Of a DNA stretch of 64,000 nucleotides, positions 1 to 10,000 are shown piece after piece (the stretch's first letter is position 1; every line of letters begins with the position of its first letter). The stretch is taken from the NCBI GenBank assembly GCA_029204225.1, contig CM055102.1:48774289-48838288 (forward strand). Reading direction: 5' to 3'. The DNA comes from Diphasiastrum complanatum (Eukaryota > Streptophyta > Lycopodiopsida > Lycopodiales > Lycopodiaceae). A model generated the notes under the pieces. It had not been told where the DNA came from. It searched no databases and saw only the letters and a list, made by a program, of their open reading frames with translations. The position numbers were made by a program, and so were the translations under genes.

Positions 1-129
1 ATTGTTTGAGTACTTGTGATTACTAATGATTATAGGATTGAATGTAGGTCTGGTGTACAGTACTCAGACTGTGGGAGGCCGTACTTTCACACGTGTGAAG
101 CCTTCTTCAAGGATTTGGGCCATTTAGTG

Positions 130-1115
130 AGGTTCAAGCATAGATTTTTGATGGATTTTGATGGTTCAACTTGTGCTAATCTTATGAAATCATAATCTAT
201 TGTTTCCCTCATCATTTCAAGTGTTTTAGGATCCTTATTTGCTGTAATTTTTACACCTCTAAGGACTGTGGCTGATTACAGCGTACCTCCAACTGATATT
301 CCTTGGGCAAGCCCAAAATGAAATGCAGTTTAAGGAGTACCCCGTCTATGCGGTTAAAAAATTGTGAAGCAGCCTCTTGGAAGTCTTGCAAGTAGACGCC
401 CAAGGGCTTTGTCCCCATTTGCAACGTGGCAAATCGACGATAATATTCAAAATCGTCCAGAACAGGCATAAAGGCAGTCTTAAAGGCTACCTAGAAGTCA
501 TCCCAAGTGGTTGGAACTGTAGCTTGGTCTTTAAAATTCTGCCACCAATTATACGCCTTACCGTGCAAAAACATGATGGCAGTCGAAATATGTGAGCTAT
601 CTGGTAGATCGTGCATGGAGAAATGCGACGCCCATCGATCCAACTAGGCTAACACCACATCTTGGTTTCTGTCCTTCTTCTCTTCGGTAAAAAAATTCTG
701 GAGTAAACATCGGGTTTAGGAGAGCCTGTCGAGACTGGGACATATCCCGAATCTCATCTTCCGCCCGTTCATGTTTTGAGCGCATGTCCACAATTTGTTG
801 TTGTAACAAATTTATGGCATGTGTCATGTTCTCCATATCAGTCCCGACAGGACTTGGAGCTCTAGGCACATCCATAGGGGTGTCCATGGAAAAAGGAGTA
901 CACAAAAAACTAGAGGAAAAACGGAGAGCTACGGTATAAAACCGCAAAAAGGAAAAGACTAATGCACAAGGCCTCAAGAAATAACCAACTTGAGAGCAAG
1001 TAACTTGAGAGCAATAAAACTCTACAACAACTTGGGAGAATGAGGGAAAGTAAGTGAACATACCTCCTTTACCCCCTCCCCAAAGCTCCTCTCCACCCTC
1101 ATGCAAAAAGGACAA
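130..1115 (-). pseudogene. Decayed gypsy-type gag region
   Basis: Read on the minus strand from about 890 leftward, fragments give a coiled segment (INLLQQQIVDMRSKHERAED), a conserved tryptophan-rich gag core near 640-500 (HGKAYNWWQNF type) and FEYYRRFATLQMGTKPLGVY followed by FNRIDGVLLKLHFILGLPKE. That order matches the retrotransposon gag (Retrotrans_gag) domain of Ty3/gypsy elements. The frame is broken: a frameshift near 650-690, an in-frame stop at 493-491 and a further shift near 270, after which gag-like codons continue to about 130. No protease or polymerase is visible before the window edge. It is a dead fragment. Confidence 0.6.
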
Positions 1116-2118
1116 GTGGGGCCCAAGAAAGGCCCCATTTGTCCCTTCTAAGCCTTTCTAGCCATGTGGGGCCACCCATAGGTGCCATATGGCCCATGGA
1201 CCCCAAGGATTCATCAAATGGAATTTTGGTCCCTTCTCTCCTCTCAAACTCCTACGTACTAAAGCTCGCCCCCCTCTCATGGAGATCTGCAGGTACATAG
1301 ATGGAGAAAGGAGAAGGTACGGTTCTACAAGGACATGCCTCCACCAAGAAGAGAGTTGGTTTAATTATGAAGGGATTACCCAAGCTTAAGTTAAGTGTTA
1401 ACTTTGAGATTTAGCATAAAATCTTTTTTTTTTAATCAAAGAGGAGGGATGGCAGGGTCGTGGGGAGGCGGGCTACTCCCCACCACACCCTGTCACATCA
1501 AGGTACTAGGAACCCGGGGGAGGTTATAACTTCTCCCTCCCTCCCCCCGATTTCAAATGTCTGAACCTGTCGTCCTGCAGCAACGCTGCAGGGGGCTCGC
1601 TATCAGACCTTCCGATGGCTCACGGAAGAGCAATCCCCCCCCGACAGCAGGTCCGTGCACCCACCGTACGCTGCCGCTGTAGCTGCTGCTGGACCAAATT
1701 AAAGAAGTTGTTCCTTTTTTTTTTTTTTTTTAACTCAAATCTGTTTCCGCTGGGGGGTCACAACCGACCCACCCCCATGCTCTGGAGCAATTGACATAAT
1801 CATGTCCGGTCAAGCCTCCTACAATAACTGGCGTCCCATACCACCAGCCATCGCACTCGGCTCTCCCTAACACATCTCCTGGCCTGGAGATAATGCATGT
1901 GCTCTCCATCCACCAACTCCCGAGTAGACTAAGTGAATGGAAAGAGGGAGACCTCACCCCTATATAGGCATAGCACAGTGGGTCCCATCAAGCACGATCC
2001 TGTCGGCGACATGTGATCACCTAGGATGGTGACGCGTGGCACCTAGACATGTCGATAACTCCAGTCCCGCGTCATGCCCCTTGCGAGGCCGTCACTAAAG
2101 GGCGTACCTCTATGGTAC
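1116..2118. other. Non-coding repeat-derived interval
   Basis: No supportable gene. The interval contains a GC-rich block at 1440-1700 bounded by T-runs (1425-1435 and 1711-1731) and further moderately GC-rich sequence to 2110. It lies immediately upstream of the gypsy gag remnant in that element's orientation, so part may be its LTR or leader, but no LTR boundary, primer site or second copy was found. Confidence 0.3.
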
Positions 2119-2984
2119 ATAACAGGTGAAGTGCGACATCTCGAAACATTTTGAGATTGCAGACCTAGGAGAAGCCAGATGTTATCTTGGCTTACAGATT
2201 GACAGAGACTATGACGAAGGAAAGTTGTACCTTCACCAGTCCAGATATACCCAAAAAATACTAGAAGATTTCGGGATGATGAATTGCAAAGGAGCAAATA
2301 CTCCAATGCTTGCAGGAACAATCTGAAGATTGTTTGAAGACTGAAGAGGAAAGAGAATTGATGCAACATACACCATTCATGAAGCTAATCAGATCACTAA
2401 TGTATCTTGTAGATAACACACACCCTGACATTGCTTATACCATGTTCAAGATGAGTCAATTCAGTATGAATCCAGGCTCGACTCATTGGAAGATTGCAAA
2501 GCAAATCTTGCAGTACCTTCGACTGACGAAAGATTTTGGATTGTGTTATTCTCGTGATGCAGGATTCCAGATGCTTTCATAGAGTGATGCTAGCTGAGCA
2601 TCTCTCAAGGACGACTACAAAAGTGTCTCAGGAGGATGTACCATCACAGTAGGAGCAACAATTCTCTGGGTCAGCAAAAAACAGACCATCGTAGCTCAGT
2701 CATCCTACAAAGCAAAATACGTAGCAGCAGCAAAGATGGCCAATGAAATCACTTGCTCAAATAGTTCCTTGACGAACTAGGTGAAACGAGGAATGAACCC
2801 TTGATTTTGCAGATGGACAATACATCCGTAATACACCTGACAAAGGATCCCGTGTTTCACTCAAGGACGAAACACATTGCAATCAAGTACCACTTGATAA
2901 GGGATCTGATCGAAAAGAAGAAGTTGCAGACTACCTTCATTGGAACGAAGAAGATGATTGTTGACATCTTCACAAACTTCTTAT

Positions 2985-3512
2985 CCCAAATCCCAAGCCT
3001 CTTATCCTAAATCCTTCTCTAGATCCTTACCTTGGATCACTAAATCCCTTATCCCTTATCCCTTACCCTACAACCCTTATCCATAAACCTCTTTTTCTAG
3101 ATTGCTTACCCTAGATTTCTAACCCAGCTACATCCCTTGTACTAGATCCCTAAACCCCTTACCCCTTATCCTAGATTCCTAAACCATAAACCCCTTTCCC
3201 TAGATCTCTTACCCTAGATTCCTAAGCCCCCTACCCCTTACGGTAAATCCATTTCCCTAGATTTGTTACTCTAAATACTACATTCCAAAACCTTTACCCT
3301 AGACCCTAAACTCCTTATCCTAAATCCCAAGCCTCTTATCCAAACCTCTTTTCTGACATCCCTTACCCTAAATCTCTAAACCAATTACCTCTTATCCTAA
3401 ATTGTTTTCTCTAGATCTCTTACTCTAAACCCTAAATAAAAAATCGTAAGCTCCAAACCCTAAACCCAAAGGTCCTTATAACAAATTTCAAGCCCCTTAT
3501 CCTAAATCCCTT
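2985..3512. repeat. Degenerate telomere-like (CCCTAAA-related) repeat block
   Basis: About 520 bp of C/T/A-rich sequence made of variants such as CCTTATCCTAAATCC, TTACCCTAGAT, CTCTAAACCCTAAAT and CCAAACCCTAAACCC. The units relate to the plant telomere heptamer CCCTAAA but are heavily mutated, with no perfect long run. The block sits exactly between two adjacent parts of a copia polyprotein tail, which suggests a secondary insertion. Confidence 0.6.
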
Positions 3513-3521
3513 TTCCTCTCT

Positions 3522-3770
3522 TGGAGTCATAAAGCTACACGCTTTGAGAGGGAGCTGAAAAAACAAAGTGTTTCTATTACCAAAGTTCTGCTAGCTCTCG
3601 ACTCCCAACCTGATGAAGATGATTGCTGACTTAGACAAAGGTTTGTTCGAGAAACAAAGGATCAGTCTTGGAGTCATAAAGCTACCATGCTTTGAGAGGG
3701 AGCTGAAGAAACAAAGTGTTTCTATTACCAAATCTCTGCTAGCTCTCGACTCCCAACCTGACGAATATCT
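3522..3770 (+). repeat. Tandem duplication of a copia polyprotein tail segment (~145 bp period)
   Basis: The segment starting CTTGGAGTCATAAAGCTAC occurs at about 3522 and again at about 3667, each followed by sequence encoding FERELKKQSVSITK and LLALDSQPDE. The two copies differ by a few bases. LGVIKL is typical of copia polyprotein ends, which ties the duplication to the remnant upstream. Confidence 0.7.
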
Positions 3771-3870
3771 CAAAAATCTTATAAACCTCAAAAAATGAAG
3801 ATCACGAAGACCTAAAAAACGAAGACCTTGAAGACAAAATGTTCACGAACAATGCGAACAACAGGAGAAG

Positions 3871-4242
3871 GTCAAACGACGTGAAAGAAAAAATATTTGA
3901 GACACCCGAAGGTCGAATACTTTCGACACCTCACGCACAAAAGGACCGAGAAGATCAAAGAAGTACCGTAAAGTACAAATCCATGATATGATATGATGAT
4001 GTCAACAGAAGAGTGTTAGGACGTGCCTAATCCGTCGCTCTTGTAATCTGAGATTAGTCAAATGACTTGAAAGAAAAAATGTTTGAGACACCCGAAGGTT
4101 GAATACTTTCGACACCTCACACACGAAAGGACCGAGAAGATCAAAGAAATACCGTAAAGTACAAATCCCTAATATGATATGATGACGTCAGCAGAAGAGC
4201 GTTAGGACATGCCTAATCTGTCGCTCTTCAATATGAGATTAG
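3871..4242. repeat. Direct tandem duplication, 186-bp period
   Basis: Copy one at 3871-4056 and copy two at 4057-4242 share GAAAGAAAAAAT, TTTGAGACACCCGAAGGT, GAATACTTTCGACACCTCAC, ATGATATGATGA and the end GAGATTAGTC, with scattered substitutions. Each copy contains a TGTTAGGAC/CGTTAGGAC junction resembling a copia LTR start. Confidence 0.8.
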
Positions 4243-4667
4243 TCTTAGATTGTTCAATCTATCTAATTAGAAATGTTACTCTGAATATATTCAATTGCTA
4301 GATGCCTTAATGACATAGAAGACAGAGATAGACAAAATACAGAATAGCGAAGTCCGCCAATGAGCGAGACAATTTTGTAAGCAGGATCCACAAAGATCCA
4401 AGAAGTCCGCTAGTAAGCGAGACACTGTTCGTGGGAGAACACCGCTTCTCTCATGCCAATGCGTTGTTTGGGTCTGTTACACAATGCTTAAACCAAGAGG
4501 ATCAATAGATGATATTGTAGCTGTTATGCACAAATCATTCAAACTGTCTGATCTCGATTGAATTATTGTCTGCTCATTGTTCGTGTTTTATTTATTCCGC
4601 ACATAGGTTCAATCTTGTTGAATGCTGAATTAATTTAAAATGTAGGTCAGTAGTGTCTGTCTACATT
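4014..4667 (+). repeat. Possible 3' LTR of the upstream copia remnant
   Basis: The sequence beginning TGTTAGGACGTGCC follows the copia tail on the same strand, and a CA-terminated boundary (GTCTGTCTACA) lies at about 4667. Starting with TG and ending with CA fits an LTR, but the second LTR is absent from the window and the start is blurred by the tandem duplication, so the call is tentative. Confidence 0.35.
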
Positions 4668-4794
4668 CTGGAGGATTGTAGGAATGATATAGCAGGCAGT
4701 GATCAGCAATCATATCTGAACTCCATCCGAATTCATTTGCGTTTTGTTTCACTTTAGATTTGCTTCAGTGTTGTTGCTTGCAGTTGAGTTCGTA

Positions 4795-5587
4795 TCCCTC
4801 TGGCTACGTCATATAGATTTTCTCTTTGATGGTTCCATTAAGGAAAGTGGTATGGACATCCATCTAGTGGACTTCAAGATCTGTTGCGGCTGCAAAGGAG
4901 AGAAGTAGGCGGATCGAAGCATGTTTGACAACTGGACTGAAGGTTTCAAAATAGTTCAGATCTAAAATATGGGAGTAGCCTTTGGCGACTAGCCTGGCCT
5001 TGTAGCGATTGAGCCTTCCTTCAGCATCATACTTTGCTTATCCATTTTCGTGGAATTGGATTTCAGTCCTTTGGTACCTCTGTGACTGTCCATGTTTGAT
5101 TCTCTATTAGAGAATCAAATTTGTTGTCCATCGCTGCTTTCCACTGGTCAACATCAAAAGTAGACATAGCCTCAGAAATGGTGGTTGGTTCCTGCACAAA
5201 GTAGCAGGCCGGATCATCCATAAATATGGATGGAGGCTGTCTGGACCTATTTGACCTTCTGGGTTGAACTTCGGTCCTCTGATGTGGGTTGACCCATTGA
5301 GGTTCTGACTCATTGTCTGAGTCAGTGTTGCTATTCTGCAGTTGAATTCTTGGATCAAAATTTGGGTGCTCGATTCTTGAGTCGGATTTGTCAGCAGCTT
5401 TCCCCTTGTGGTTGATGAACTGGTCTTCCACAAAAATGACATCTCTACTAGTGAATGCCTTCTCAGTATCCAGATTGTAGAGCTTGTATGCCTTGTGGTC
5501 TAGGGAATAGCTGATGAAAATCGTTTTTCTACTTTTGTCATCAAGTTTTTTTCTTAGATCTTCAGTGTCATGTGACAATATTAGCAT
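4795..5587 (-). pseudogene. Ty1/copia integrase-RT junction fragment
   Basis: The best frame runs 5587-5063: KLDDKSRKTIFISYSLDHKA YKLYNLDTEKAFTSRDVIF (the end of the integrase module), a low-complexity linker, RSNRSRQPPSIF, then the start of the reverse transcriptase (WKAAMDNKFDSLIENQTW). Leftward to about 4795 the RT continues in degraded form (RLNRYKARLVAKGYS-like, then a motif A region with LNG) and is then cut off. It is opposite in strand to the remnant at 2.1-3.8 kb and so is a separate insertion. Confidence 0.7.
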
Positions 5588-5589
5588 TC

Positions 5590-6128
5590 AAACATCTAAT
5601 CCATTCATTAACATCAAATCATAATATAAATACAAGAAATCAAAAAAACTAGTCAAAAATCAAGAAGATAGCTAAAAGTGGCAAAACTTCACCAAAATAG
5701 ACAAAGTAAGGTATCTTTATTCATGATTATTGATCATTCACAAGATAGGGGCCTGATTCTAGAGCATGATCATAGCTCTCTTGTGATTTTAGGCACATGA
5801 ACCACTTTCTTCATCAAGAAAGCTCTCCAAGAAAAGCTCCAAGATTTCTTAAAACTCAAAATTACAAAATGAACAATAGCCTCCAAATTTAGCACGACCT
5901 CAGCTATTTATAGTGGTCATTTGTGCCTCTACTATAAGTTTGGGATCTTATTTAGATAAATTGGGCCTTACAACCATTATTACAATTCCGCTATTCTCAA
6001 CTATAGCGAGGTTGTTCGAACGACTTTATTAACTGTCCTATTGACTAGTTCTAATCTAATTTAGCTCCATGGCTATATTTGACAATTCATTAGTAAGCTC
6101 ATGGGCTAATTACATGCAGCACATGACA
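5590..6128 (-). repeat. LTR-like sequence of a gypsy-like element
   Basis: On the minus strand a purine tract (GTAGGGGGAG, 6138-6129) is followed by TGTCATGTGCTGC, the arrangement of a polypurine tract and 3' LTR start. About 215 bp further in, a plant-like TATA box (CACTATAAATAGC, 5915-5903) is present. The other end near 5590 is not well defined. It may be the 3' LTR of the element whose gag-like frames lie at 12.4-14.8 kb (inference). Confidence 0.4.
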
Positions 6129-6287
6129 CTCCCCCTACTTTAAGCATTTTTGCCCTAAAAAATGAAGGCGATGTAGTCCTTTGTTGAGCGCCATGTCGCG
6201 TGAATCCTTTGGCGGTAGTCGAGAAGTATTTGGCCACCTTGAATAAGAAACATCTTTTCTTGTATTATTATTGTCAGTAGCCATCTA

Positions 6288-7022
6288 TGTTGAATTTCGC
6301 ACGTGTGTATTGAACACAACATGTACTTGTGATCTCCTAAGGTGTGTAGATGCACCAAGATGAAGACTAGATTGAGATTCAAGATCAATCTTAGATCCTA
6401 TGGCAAAAACACACTACTACATGCATTCAATCACTTCCAACTCTCACTCACACGTGTGGGAAGTATTCAAAAGATAATCTAAGTAAAAACAAGCTGCTCT
6501 CCTTGGGTAGAGAGAGAAAAAACATCATGAGCTCTCGGGTAGAGAGAGAAAGCTAGAAATCCAATAACACTCAAAATCCATATAATCACCAAATCAATTA
6601 GCTTCAAAATGAGGAGTACAATGATACAAGTAGATCCACGAGCTACCACTTTGCTTAACTATTATTGGACCATACTTTGTCACCTCTTGATTCTATTGGT
6701 CCATTGATCCATGCACCTCTTAATTCTATTGGACTATATTCAAGCACACCTCAATTTCCTATTGGACCTCACATGGTTCCACCTCTTAATCCTATTGGAC
6801 CTCTTGGAATTCATCAAACAAAAGCATTACACTTGCCTACACTCTAATCGGCACGAGTTTAGCCTCTTACTCTATTTTGGCTCAATAGTGACATTACAAG
6901 TGGAAATGCATAATTTGCCATCTATGCCAAATTTGTTCCTATCAACATCCTACACCTAGATGCTTGATGTAAAAAACATAAGACCCCTATATCTAACATA
7001 GATAATCTTTTTCAATTCTTCA
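6288..7022 (-). repeat. Copia 3' LTR (left copy)
   Basis: 735 bp, TGTTGAATTTCGCACGTGTG at the plus-strand start and CAATTCTTCA at the end, adjoining the polypurine tract. It includes two copies of a GGGTAGAGAGAGAAA motif about 50 bp apart. Confidence 0.9.
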
Positions 7023-7032
7023 CACTCCTCCT
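7023..7032 (-). other. Copia polypurine tract
   Basis: Minus-strand AGGAGGAGTG abuts the 3' LTR and serves as the plus-strand DNA primer in this family. It lies just downstream of the polyprotein stop codon. Confidence 0.75.
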
Positions 7033-7042
7033 AAAAAATTAT

Positions 7043-10000
7043 CTATGAAGATTTGAGAATTGATCTTGATATAACTCCAAGATTAGATCTATGCTTGATG
7101 AAAGCACTTTTGCTCAAAGGCTTGGTGAGTAGATCGGCAATACAAGAGGACGAATTGACATGCTCCAAAATAAGCTTTTCTCTCACAAAATGGTGTGCCA
7201 CTTCTATGTGCTTGCTTCTTGCATGAAAAATGGGATTGTTGGCAAGAGCTTGGGCCAAGATGTTATCACACTTGATCATTGGTAGATCATCTTCCTTGAT
7301 GCACTTTAGCTCCATAAATAACCTCTTGATCCAAAGCACCTCTTTGGTAGTTGTAGTGAGTGCTTTGTACTCGGCCTCACATGAAGAGAGAGATATAGTA
7401 TCTTGCTTTTTGGAAAGCCAAGATATTAGATTGCCTCCAAGAAAGATAGTGTATGCACTAATAGACTTTCGATCCATCTTGTCACTTGCAAAGTCCGAAT
7501 CCGAGTAGCCAACAATGGATAGATCTTCACTTTTATAGAGTAGACCATAATCACAAGATGAAGATACATATCTTAGAATCCTCTTGGCAATCTTCCAATG
7601 ATGGATCTTAGGATCTTGCATAAATTGGCTCAATTTGTGCACACAAAAACTTAGATCGGGCCTAGTAATGGTAAGCCAAATCAAGGAGCCTACAAGACTC
7701 CTAAAAAGTGTGATGTCCTCAAAGGATCTTTCATCACCTTTATTAGGATCTTTTACAATTTGCTCCATCGGAGTATCTATGCTCTTAGAATTTTCCATAT
7801 GGAATTTTTTCAACATAGAGTGAGCATATCTAGATTGGCATATAAAGACATGATTTTCATAAAAATCAATTTCTAGGCCTAGGATGTAATGTATCTCTCC
7901 TAGATCTTGCATTTTAAACTCACAACCAAGTGCTAGCTTAGTTTCATCAACTAGCTTGATACAACTTCCACAAAGAATAATGTCATTAACATAAATTAGA
8001 AGAATGACAATATTGCTATCAACAAACTTTAGATACATGGAAGGATCATAGTCACTAAGAGTAAATCCTAGTGAGATAAGAAAAGAATTAAGTCTTGAAT
8101 ACCATGATCTTGGTGCTTGCTCAAGTCCATAAAGACTTTTGAAGAGCAAGCACACTTTGGACTCATCCTTGATGAATCCTTGAGATTGTTCCATATAGAT
8201 CTCCTCCTCAAGATAACCATTTAGAAAAGCATTGGATACATGTAATTGGAACAACTTCCACTTGAAGAAACAAGCAAGAGAAAGAATTCTTATTGTCACC
8301 ATCTTTGCAACAGGTGCAAAGATCTCCTCATAATCAAGACCATGGATTTGAGCAAATCCTTTGGCACATAATCTTGTTTTATGCTTGTTGATGGTGCCAT
8401 CATGATTGAACTTGATCCGAAATATCCACTTGCAACCAATCACATGCTTGTTGGATGGAGGATCCACAAGCTCCCAAGTATTGTTGGTGATCAATGCATC
8501 ATACTCTTGCTTCATGGCATCATACCACTCCTTGGTATTGAGTGTCTCTTGTACATTCTTTGGCTCTTCAAGAGAGACATAAAAAACATAATTAGTGGAA
8601 TCAGGATCCACTTGTTTGCCTTTATCAACATATGAGAGCCTCTTAGGCTCGGATCTATCTCTCATGGATCTTCTTAGTGAGAAAATCCGAGGAGAGTCTT
8701 CTTCAAATCTTGACCCCATCACATCATGATTGTCTTCAAAATCCATAATTGGTGATGCATCCATAGATTTCTTGATCTCGGCCTCTTCAAAAGATGAGTT
8801 TTGATCTTCATGAAAGACAACATCTCTACTTTCAATAACTTGAGAAGTAGAGAGTATAAAGACTCTATAGGCCTTCTTGGTGGATGAGTATCCAACCATG
8901 ATCCCTTTGCATGCACTAGGATCTTCTTTCTTCCTTGTTTCCAAGGGAATATGGACAAAGCATAAGCATCCAAAAACTCTAAGGTAATCAACCTTAGGCT
9001 TATTCAAATATAAGATTTCATATGGTGACTTTCCTCCAAGAGCTATATGTGGGAGCCTATTGCAAAGATAATTTGCACAATTAATGGCTTCTCCCCAAAA
9101 ATCTTTGGGCAAAGATGCCTCAATTCTCATATATTTTGCACATTCACATAGAGATCTATTCTTTCTCTTGGCCACTCCATTTTGAGATGGAGAGTAGGCA
9201 CAAGAGAACTCTCTTTTAATGCCTTCAAGCTCACAAAAATCTTGAAATTTATTGGAGATATATTCACCACCTCCATCACTTCTAAGAGCTTTAATCTTGA
9301 ATGAGAATTGCTTCTCTACATAAGCATTGAAAATAAGGAAATGATCAAACACCATAGATTTAAAAGCAAGAAGATATATCCAAGTGAATCTTGTGAAATC
9401 ATCAATGAAAGTAACAAAACAAGTGGCTCCTCCCTTGCTTGTAGTTGATGAGAAATGCACATCCGAGTGGATTAACTCCAAAGGATGCTTGCTTTTGATA
9501 GAAGATTTTGTAAATGGCTTTTTGTAAGATTTAGCAATAGCACAAGCCTCACAAGGCTTGATCTTCTTGGAGAATGACTTTGGCAAGCCAATAGCTTTGG
9601 CTTCTTTGATCATAGAGAACATGGATTTGTAGTTGGGATGTCCCAACCTCCTATGCCATAATTCCTCCATAGAGAGCTTGTTCACAAGAGCAACATTACA
9701 AGCATTCACATACTCATTTGGATCTAGTTTATAGATGCCACCAAATCTAGATCCTAATGCAAGTATCTCATCATTCTTCTTGATAGTGCAAGTATCAACA
9801 TTGAATTTTACATCAAGGCCATTATCAAGCAATTGGCCAACACTAATAAGATTCTTGGTATGCTTAGGTACATAAAGAACTTTAGAGAGAGAAAGAACTT
9901 TAGAGGATGCAAGCTTCAAGGGAATGTTCCCTATGCCTTCAATAGGACATTCAAAATCATTTGCAGTGTATATTGATTTCTTGACTCCATCATAAGGTGC

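Larger units (their letters stand above)
2119..3800 (+). pseudogene. Ty1/copia RT/RNase H C-terminal remnant, interrupted
   Basis: From 2126 the frame reads the end of a copia reverse transcriptase (FEIADLGEARCYLGLQIDRD, QSRYTQKILEDFGM), then PDIAYTMFKMSQFSMNPGST HW, and an RNase H region near 2580-3000 (WVSKKQT, MDNTSVIHLTKDPVFHSRTK HI). There are frameshifts near 2320 and 2790 and a stop near 2581. The tail is split: the segment ending DIFTNFLSQ stops at about 2985, and the expected C-terminal continuation (FEKQ..LGVIKL) reappears only at 3513-3790, after a telomere-like repeat block. The tail itself is duplicated. The element is non-functional. Confidence 0.75.

Noticed and set aside
87-103. 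CTTTCACACGTGTGAAG palindrome as a G-box promoter element
   Set aside because: CACGTG-containing palindromes recur in retroelement sequence here (6298, 11756, 11905) with no gene start nearby at this site.
2985-3512. True chromosome end
   Set aside because: The units are degenerate, unique sequence continues on both sides, and the block interrupts a copia reading frame.
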